Shown: positions 4,434 to 8,214 of the stretch, one piece after another
Numbering within the stretch: position 1 is the first letter of the stretch
Layout of the letters: each line of letters opens with the position of its first letter
Assembly (NCBI GenBank): GCA_029821455.1
Contig: JALGTI010000131.1
Location: 1-8,214 of the forward strand
DNA length: 8,214 nt
Direction of reading: 5' to 3'
Source of the DNA: Candidatus Zipacnadia bacterium
GTDB lineage: Bacteria > Armatimonadota > Zipacnadia > Zipacnadales > Zipacnadaceae
Notes under the pieces: generated by a model
Told to the model about the DNA's origin: nothing
Seen by the model: only the letters and a program-made list of their open reading frames with translations
Databases searched by the model: none
Position numbers and translations under genes: made by a program

Positions 4434-6812
4434 GTGAGCTTGTTACCGAAGTTGCATGTCTGCAGTCTGTGTGGATTATGCCTGGCCGGCGTTGTGGCTT
4501 TCATCTGGCTGGCGGCTGCGCCCGTCACAGGTCAGGATGAGCCTGTCATAGACGCGGGCGAGACTGTCACAGGTGAGGGCGAGCCCGTCACAAACGAGGG
4601 TGAGGCTGCCACAAGTGAGGACGAGCTGCTCACAACCCTCGACGACCTCGTCTCAGATGAGGGGGGCGCTATACCACGTATCGCCCAGCCGATTTGGGAA
4701 GAAACGCCCTATCCGGCTGCCGAGTGCACCCGGAGGCTGCAGCTCCGGTATAACGTTGACTTGACAGAGGTGGATAAGTTGGTCGAGGCAGCTAACATCG
4801 GAGGCCCGCTGGTATGTACGCGCGAGGGGCGGCAGTTGATCGTGCAAGGCCCCGAAGCTGCTGTCAGTATGCTGGAGGAGGCGGTGGCCAAGCTGCTTTA
4901 TGATCCTATCGTCTGCGAGACCGTTCGTCTCTACTACGTGCGGCAGCCAAACGTGCTTATGGATGTGCTGAAGCCAATAACGACCCACCTTGCGGCAGGC
5001 GTACAGATGGTTGGGCTTGGAAGCTCGGAGGAAGAAGACGGAGGCGGTGGGGGTGCAAGCTGGCTCGACGAAGGCGAAGGTAGTGGGACTAGTATGGAGG
5101 ATTATGAAAGTGGGGATTATGCACGGGCGTTGAAGCCCGGCGAATGGGCTAAAGGTGAAGTTCAAATCGGGGGAGGTGCAGGGTTTCCGATGCTCATATT
5201 GGCCGGCCCGCGCTCGCAAGTGCGCGCTCTCAAGCAGGCGATTGCCGCCATTGACGTACCGCACCCAGAGGTACGTCTCGACCTATGGGCGTTCCAAATC
5301 AGTGGCAGCGATGCCGGCCGCGTGGCGAAACGCGCCCAGAAGGCGCGTGATTGCGTGGAGACGGTGGCACGCCTCGTGCGCGGGTATCTGCACCAGTTGG
5401 AGGCCTGTGCCCTTGCCGACCAGCTACGGAATGAGCAACTGCAGAAGCAGCCACTGGCACAACTTCTGGACACCGGGGTGAGCCAGGCACAGGGGCCCAG
5501 CGGCGAACAAGAACAGGAGGCGGAACCCGAGGAAGTCGGGCTGGCAGATCTGGATGAACTGCTGTCCGGTCAGTCCAAGATGTCCGCACTCCCCAATCTG
5601 ACGGAATCCCTCGGCCCAAGGGTGCTAATCACACCGTCGGGCCGGGGCCGCCATCCACTGTCGCTTACCGAGACACTCACAACGCTACTGATGATGATGC
5701 CCCGGCAAGGTGATAGCTGGCGTGAGACCTTACAGCAGGAGCTGGAAAGACAGCTCGGCGAGTGGCTCGATCATCTGTGCCAGGAGGACCCTGAAGCACT
5801 GAAAACATGGTATCTACTTCTCAGCCAGGAGCCGACAGAAACGCAGAACAGTCTGGTCAGCCTGCTGGCGCAGAAGCTATCCATGCCGCAACAGGCGCAA
5901 GGCCCCAGCCAACTGCCATCTGTGAAGGCCTTACTGCCCCAGAGGCTACTTGAGAGGTTCTACGATGCTGGATATGTTGACGTTGCGCAGGAAACAATCG
6001 GCGGCTTTCTGCTGGACTATCAGACACACCTCACGAACCGCCGAGCCTTGCCTGCTGACCGCCTGAGCAGACGGGCTGCTGACGTGCAGGTCGTGCTCCA
6101 GAATGCCGAGCGCGCCCTGGCCGTAGATGTGCAGAATCTGTTTCTCCGCCCGCTGCTGGCCGAGTTGCGGGCGATCGCGAGCAGCGGCGGCCGCGGAGGG
6201 CTGGCATCAGCAGGCAGGACAAGTATCACCGTGCTGTCCGGCAGCCAGGCGACAGTCAAGGCCCTCACCCGTAGTTACTTTGATGTGACCCAGCCCATCG
6301 ATCTGAATCTGGATTATCAAACGCTGCAAGACCCGGAAACTCTTCGCACTGCGCTATACGAGGCGCTGGACGAGCGGCCCCAGGTCTGGTCAACTATGGT
6401 CGAGGGTACTGAGCTTCGATTCACCCCCCATATTCTGCCCGGGGGAGGTGCGGCTGAATTGCAGATCAGCCTCAATATTGGGCACGAGAGTCCCTACATC
6501 CCTCCCACCGAGCAAGCACGTCGCCAACCGACTCCGCTCAGCCGTGTCGGCAGCCATTATGCGCAAACCAGCGTGTATGTCAACTCTCTGGACCTGTTCG
6601 CCCTTTCCAGCCTGACACTCCGCACAAGTCACGCGCGACCGGGTTTCAAAATGCCCGTGCTGAGTCAGATTCCCTTGCTGGGGAAGATGTTCTGCTTCCC
6701 TCGCAAGCCTGCCCAAGTCCACCATGAAAGCATTTTGGTGATCTCCTCGACGATTCTGCCCACCGGAATGGACCTCGGGGCGCTGGTGGATTTCGAATGG
6801 GCCGGGCAGTAG
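4434..6812 (+). CDS. Secretin-like outer-membrane protein with large helical insertion
   Basis: A 792-residue exported protein. It starts at GTG with GGAGGA eight bases upstream. Lys6 and a hydrophobic run (about 9-29) form a signal peptide, with likely cleavage near VTG-Q (31-34); no lipobox is seen. Residues 30-78 are an acidic seven-residue repeat. About 81-155 form a small alpha/beta domain. Residues 161-291 resemble a secretin N-domain: VRLYYVRQPNVLMDVLKPI, a Gly/Glu/Asp-rich insert (195-235), then LILAGPRSQVRALKQAIAAI (254-273) and the strand EVRLDLWAFQISG. About 293-590 is a Leu/Gln/Glu-rich, mostly helical insertion unlike ordinary secretins. The C-terminal secretin domain is about 595-776, with LRFTPHILPG, MPVLSQIPLLGKMF (740-753) and SILVISSTILP (766-776), matching the family's VPvLgdIPllGrLF and lvIlitPri patterns. 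Secretins form ring channels for type II/III secretion, type IV pili or phage export. No partner genes lie nearby, so the role is unknown. Family assignment rests mainly on the C-terminal motifs. Confidence 0.85.
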   Translation: MSLLPKLHVCSLCGLCLAGVVAFIWLAAAPVTGQDEPVIDAGETVTGEGEPVTNEGEAATSEDELLTTLDDLVSDEGGAIPRIAQPIWEETPYPAAECTRRLQLRYNVDLTEVDKLVEAANIGGPLVCTREGRQLIVQGPEAAVSMLEEAVAKLLYDPIVCETVRLYYVRQPNVLMDVLKPITTHLAAGVQMVGLGSSEEEDGGGGGASWLDEGEGSGTSMEDYESGDYARALKPGEWAKGEVQIGGGAGFPMLILAGPRSQVRALKQAIAAIDVPHPEVRLDLWAFQISGSDAGRVAKRAQKARDCVETVARLVRGYLHQLEACALADQLRNEQLQKQPLAQLLDTGVSQAQGPSGEQEQEAEPEEVGLADLDELLSGQSKMSALPNLTESLGPRVLITPSGRGRHPLSLTETLTTLLMMMPRQGDSWRETLQQELERQLGEWLDHLCQEDPEALKTWYLLLSQEPTETQNSLVSLLAQKLSMPQQAQGPSQLPSVKALLPQRLLERFYDAGYVDVAQETIGGFLLDYQTHLTNRRALPADRLSRRAADVQVVLQNAERALAVDVQNLFLRPLLAELRAIASSGGRGGLASAGRTSITVLSGSQATVKALTRSYFDVTQPIDLNLDYQTLQDPETLRTALYEALDERPQVWSTMVEGTELRFTPHILPGGGAAELQISLNIGHESPYIPPTEQARRQPTPLSRVGSHYAQTSVYVNSLDLFALSSLTLRTSHARPGFKMPVLSQIPLLGKMFCFPRKPAQVHHESILVISSTILPTGMDLGALVDFEWAGQ
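4521..4646 (+). repeat. 21-bp in-frame tandem repeat in the secretin-like gene
   Basis: Units of 21 bases (starts 4521, 4542, 4563, 4584, 4605, with a weaker sixth at 4626) contain the core GTCACAGGTGAGGGCGAG or variants. They encode PVTGQDE, PVIDAGE, TVTGEGE, PVTNEGE, AATSEDE and the diverged LLTTLDD. The repeat makes an acidic, probably flexible segment immediately after the signal peptide. Confidence 0.85.
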
Positions 6813-6821
6813 AATTGTGGG

Positions 6822-6902
6822 ATGTCCTCACGCCTCTACGAAGCGGCTCTGCTCCGCACCGAAGCCTTGGTAGATGTGTCCGATGCTGTGGCCCGTTCGT
6901 AG
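6822..6902 (+). CDS. Short open frame after the secretin-like gene (26 codons)
   Basis: ATG at 6822 begins MSSRLYEAALLRTEALVDVS and ends at TAG (6900-6902). It lies nine bases after the secretin-like stop; the only ribosome-binding hint is GTGGG directly before the ATG. The peptide has the composition of a helix from a real protein. It is in the same frame as the gene starting at 7029, and no further stop lies between. It may be a coupled small gene, the interrupted start of a longer protein, or chance. No family recognised. Confidence 0.25.
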   Translation: MSSRLYEAALLRTEALVDVSDAVARS

Positions 6903-6930
6903 GAAAGCAGGGGACGGCTACCTAGTCTCG

Positions 6931-6970
6931 TCAATATAAGCGCGTCAACACGTGGCTGCACCAATATTGA
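6931..6970. promoter_or_regulatory. Spaced inverted repeat upstream of the membrane-protein gene
   Basis: TCAATAT (6931-6937) and ATATTGA (6964-6970) are perfect seven-base inverted arms 26 bases apart, ending 58 bases before the ATG at 7029. They could be paired operator half-sites or chance; no clear promoter hexamers accompany them. The rest of 6903-7028 shows nothing I recognise. Confidence 0.25.
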
Positions 6971-7028
6971 TAGGAAGACACTGCAACGCCCACTAAGCAG
7001 GCCACGGCAGACGGCGCGTCCTATAGGC

Positions 7029-7541
7029 ATGGCGCCTCCCCCCTCCTCGTTGAGTTTGCATCTGACCGAGTATCTGGGCGGTGATGAACGACTACTGGGT
7101 AACGGAGTGGCTGAAGCTGACGACTTCGGGAGGGTGGCTAAGATGATACGCGATACAGCCTTGGTGATCTCGGAGCCGAACAGTGAGGGCCTGGTAGGGA
7201 CGCTCACCCGCGAGGACCTCTGCGCCATAGCAAGCGCCGTTGGGAGAATGCCGGTCAGGCAACCAGTCAGAGCCCCAGTTTGGGCTCCGCCAGTTGCGCT
7301 GGCGGCTGTGGCAGTTGTGATGGCAGCGGTCATGGTGAATGGTCCGCAGGATATGATAACACCTGAAGGCTTGCCCTCCTCGTCCACGATCGCACAAACT
7401 TCCCCCTCGCCGGCAGACGCAGAGGGAATAGTGTCTCCTGTTCGGACCACGAGAACGTCGGCTGTGCGAACACCTTCTGACGAGCTCACGGACGAGAGTA
7501 GCGATGCCGAGGGAGGCAGCGCCAAGGGGCGGAGGCAGTGA
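7029..7541 (+). CDS. Hypothetical single-pass membrane protein (170 aa)
   Basis: I do not recognise a family. Residues 8-73 look like a globular, probably cytoplasmic domain, with hydrophobic-acidic stretches such as LHLTEYLGGDERLLG and EDLCAIASAVG. Arg- and Pro-rich sequence (74-87) precedes one membrane segment, PPVALAAVAVVMAAVMV (87-103). The positive residues before the segment favour N-in, C-out topology. The remaining ~65 residues are Ser/Thr/Pro-rich and acidic, like a disordered extracytoplasmic tail. This layout also occurs in anti-sigma factors, but no zinc-binding His/Cys motif is present, so that is only a guess. The ATG at 7029 has a weak ribosome-binding site (TATAGG). The frame is open back to a stop at 6902. 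It lies downstream of the secretin-like gene and 33 bases before a small frame with a strong ribosome-binding site. The antisense frame over the same DNA is longer but looks like a shadow. Confidence 0.55.
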   Translation: MAPPPSSLSLHLTEYLGGDERLLGNGVAEADDFGRVAKMIRDTALVISEPNSEGLVGTLTREDLCAIASAVGRMPVRQPVRAPVWAPPVALAAVAVVMAAVMVNGPQDMITPEGLPSSSTIAQTSPSPADAEGIVSPVRTTRTSAVRTPSDELTDESSDAEGGSAKGRRQ

Positions 7542-7574
7542 CCGGCGGCCCTTCAACGTCAAGGAGTGCGCTTA

Positions 7575-7703
7575 ATGGTCGTGTGGTGGTCGCTGCCGGT
7601 TATTGCCTATCGACTGTTGACGGAGGGCCGGCCGTATCGGTCCGCTGAGGAGCAGGCCATGGTGACGAACATGGTGTCCCCGGCTGCCCTGATTGGGTGC
7701 TAG
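7575..7703 (+). CDS. Small hypothetical protein (42 aa) with strong ribosome-binding site
   Basis: AAGGAG (7561-7566) stands eight bases before the ATG at 7575, the best ribosome-binding site on the right side of the window. The product begins MVVWWSLPVIAYRLLTEGRP, a hydrophobic, Trp-rich N-terminal helix, then a polar stretch (RSAEEQ) and a second mildly hydrophobic end. It could sit at a membrane. It starts 33 bases after the previous stop and is probably cotranscribed. It may be a genuine small protein or the truncated start of a longer gene, since transposon DNA follows. No family recognised. Confidence 0.45.
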   Translation: MVVWWSLPVIAYRLLTEGRPYRSAEEQAMVTNMVSPAALIGC

Positions 7704-7983
7704 CTGACCTTCTCCCTCGAACGTCGAGCTCTACAGGAAAGTGGGGAACCGGGGATCGGAAGCTAAAGTGTGTTGCGCTGCTGCGGGACCGTAGGAGAGG
7801 CTGATCACGGGAACTGGCCTTCCTAGGCCGACCTAACCAGAGCGTCGGGACAGTATAGGGGCGCCTGGGGAGCACAGCCGTAGGCCGTTGCCAGCTCGCC
7901 CGCCCGCGGCCGGTGTCTGGACTACATTCATGTGCACTCAGGCTGCAGGAAGTATTCACAGTTGCTTTCAGCAGAGGTACCTG
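7704..7983. other. Noncoding stretch before the IS1380-type transposase
   Basis: I see no convincing gene on either strand. Two short dyads occur: CTCGA-ACG-TCGAG (7716-7728) and GGCCT-TCCT-AGGCC (7816-7829). Neither is followed by a T-run, so neither is called a terminator. The left terminus of the IS1380-type element should lie within this stretch, but I cannot place its inverted repeat without the right end. Confidence 0.4.
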
Positions 7984-8214
7984 ATGGGTGAAGCCAAGAG
8001 AGCCGATTTGCAGGTACGATTTGACAGGCGGATACGGTTGCAGTTTCAGGGGGCAAAGGTTACTTCCGATGCCGGGCTGTTGGCCGTAAGAAAGTTGGAC
8101 GAGGCCCTGGGCTTGACTGAGTTGGCAGGGGTTACATTGGCGGACACGCGCACAGGGCGCAACGTCCAGGACGACCAGGTGGCGTTGCTCCGCCAGTCCG
8201 TCTATAGCCGGCTG
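7984..8214 (+). CDS. IS1380-family transposase, N-terminal part, cut by window edge
   Basis: The 77 codons in the window begin MGEAKRADLQVRFDRRIRLQ and continue with GAKVTSDAGLLAVRKLDEAL (about 24-43), GLTELAG, then RTGRNVQDDQVALLRQSVYS. These are the characteristic N-terminal blocks of IS1380-family DDE transposases (usual text: F.GA.vTSDaGLLa.reLDealGLt ... RtGrn.qhd...LlRqsvysRlaGYed). Full proteins are about 430-480 residues. The ATG has AGAGG six bases upstream. The catalytic residues lie beyond the window, so whether the element is intact cannot be judged. The reading frame visible here is undamaged, in contrast to the older IS3-type remnants. Confidence 0.9.
   Translation, partial: MGEAKRADLQVRFDRRIRLQFQGAKVTSDAGLLAVRKLDEALGLTELAGVTLADTRTGRNVQDDQVALLRQSVYSRL

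Noticed and set aside
4653..5264. 203-codon minus-strand open frame inside the secretin-like gene
   Set aside because: It is antisense to the secretin-like gene, whose start, signal peptide and C-terminal motifs are all well supported.
6836..7525. 229-codon minus-strand open frame over the membrane-protein gene
   Set aside because: It is antisense to a plus-strand frame with a clear membrane segment, has a Ser/Arg-rich composition typical of shadow frames in G+C-rich DNA, and lacks recognisable motifs. I cannot exclude it completely.
7600..7959. 119-codon minus-strand open frame
   Set aside because: Ser/Pro/Arg-rich composition, no motif, and it overlaps the 42-residue plus-strand frame that has a much better ribosome-binding site.

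Overview
The window looks like bacterial DNA of moderately high G+C. Most starts I chose have good Shine-Dalgarno sites, and one gene encodes a secretin-like (outer-membrane ring) protein, which points to a two-membrane cell. The left-hand genes are iron-sulphur and molybdopterin redox proteins of a type common in anaerobes and facultative anaerobes. I cannot name the phylum. Remnants of two unrelated insertion-sequence families show that the right and central parts have seen transposition.

Layout. (1) 1-2862, minus strand: a redox operon cut by the left edge. It starts with a formate-dehydrogenase-like molybdopterin oxidoreductase subunit (1015-2862). After 13 bases comes a HydB-type 4Fe-4S electron-transfer subunit (start at 1001), which is broken by a one-base frameshift near 463-467 and continues past base 1. 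(2) 2863-4433: an intergenic region of about 1.6 kb. It holds a 286-bp unit repeated twice head-to-tail (3003-3574, about 90% identical, no gaps). Each copy carries two Rex/CRP-like operator boxes 21 bp apart. Next come the decayed tail and terminus of an IS3-type element (about 3577-3789) and what looks like the opposite end of a related element (about 4151-4216). (3) 4434-6812, plus strand: a long, unusual secretin-like protein with a seven-residue acidic repeat after its signal peptide and a roughly 300-residue helical insertion. (4) 6813-7703, plus strand: a short open frame, a 170-residue protein with one membrane segment, and a 42-residue open frame with an excellent ribosome-binding site; all may be cotranscribed with the secretin gene. 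(5) 7984-8214, plus strand: the start of an IS1380-family transposase, cut by the right edge.

How it fits together. The two minus-strand proteins resemble the electron-handling half of soluble hydrogenase or formate dehydrogenase complexes. The large subunit keeps the 4Fe-4S and cofactor-binding framework but lacks the Cys/Sec metal ligand and the neighbouring His of formate dehydrogenases, so it may not oxidise formate. The Rex-like boxes in the duplicated upstream DNA would suit redox control of this operon, but that is inference. The secretin gene stands without recognisable secretion or pilus partners in this window.

The points most worth a second look are the substituted active site in the molybdopterin protein, the duplicated operator-bearing unit, and the odd secretin with its small downstream frames.
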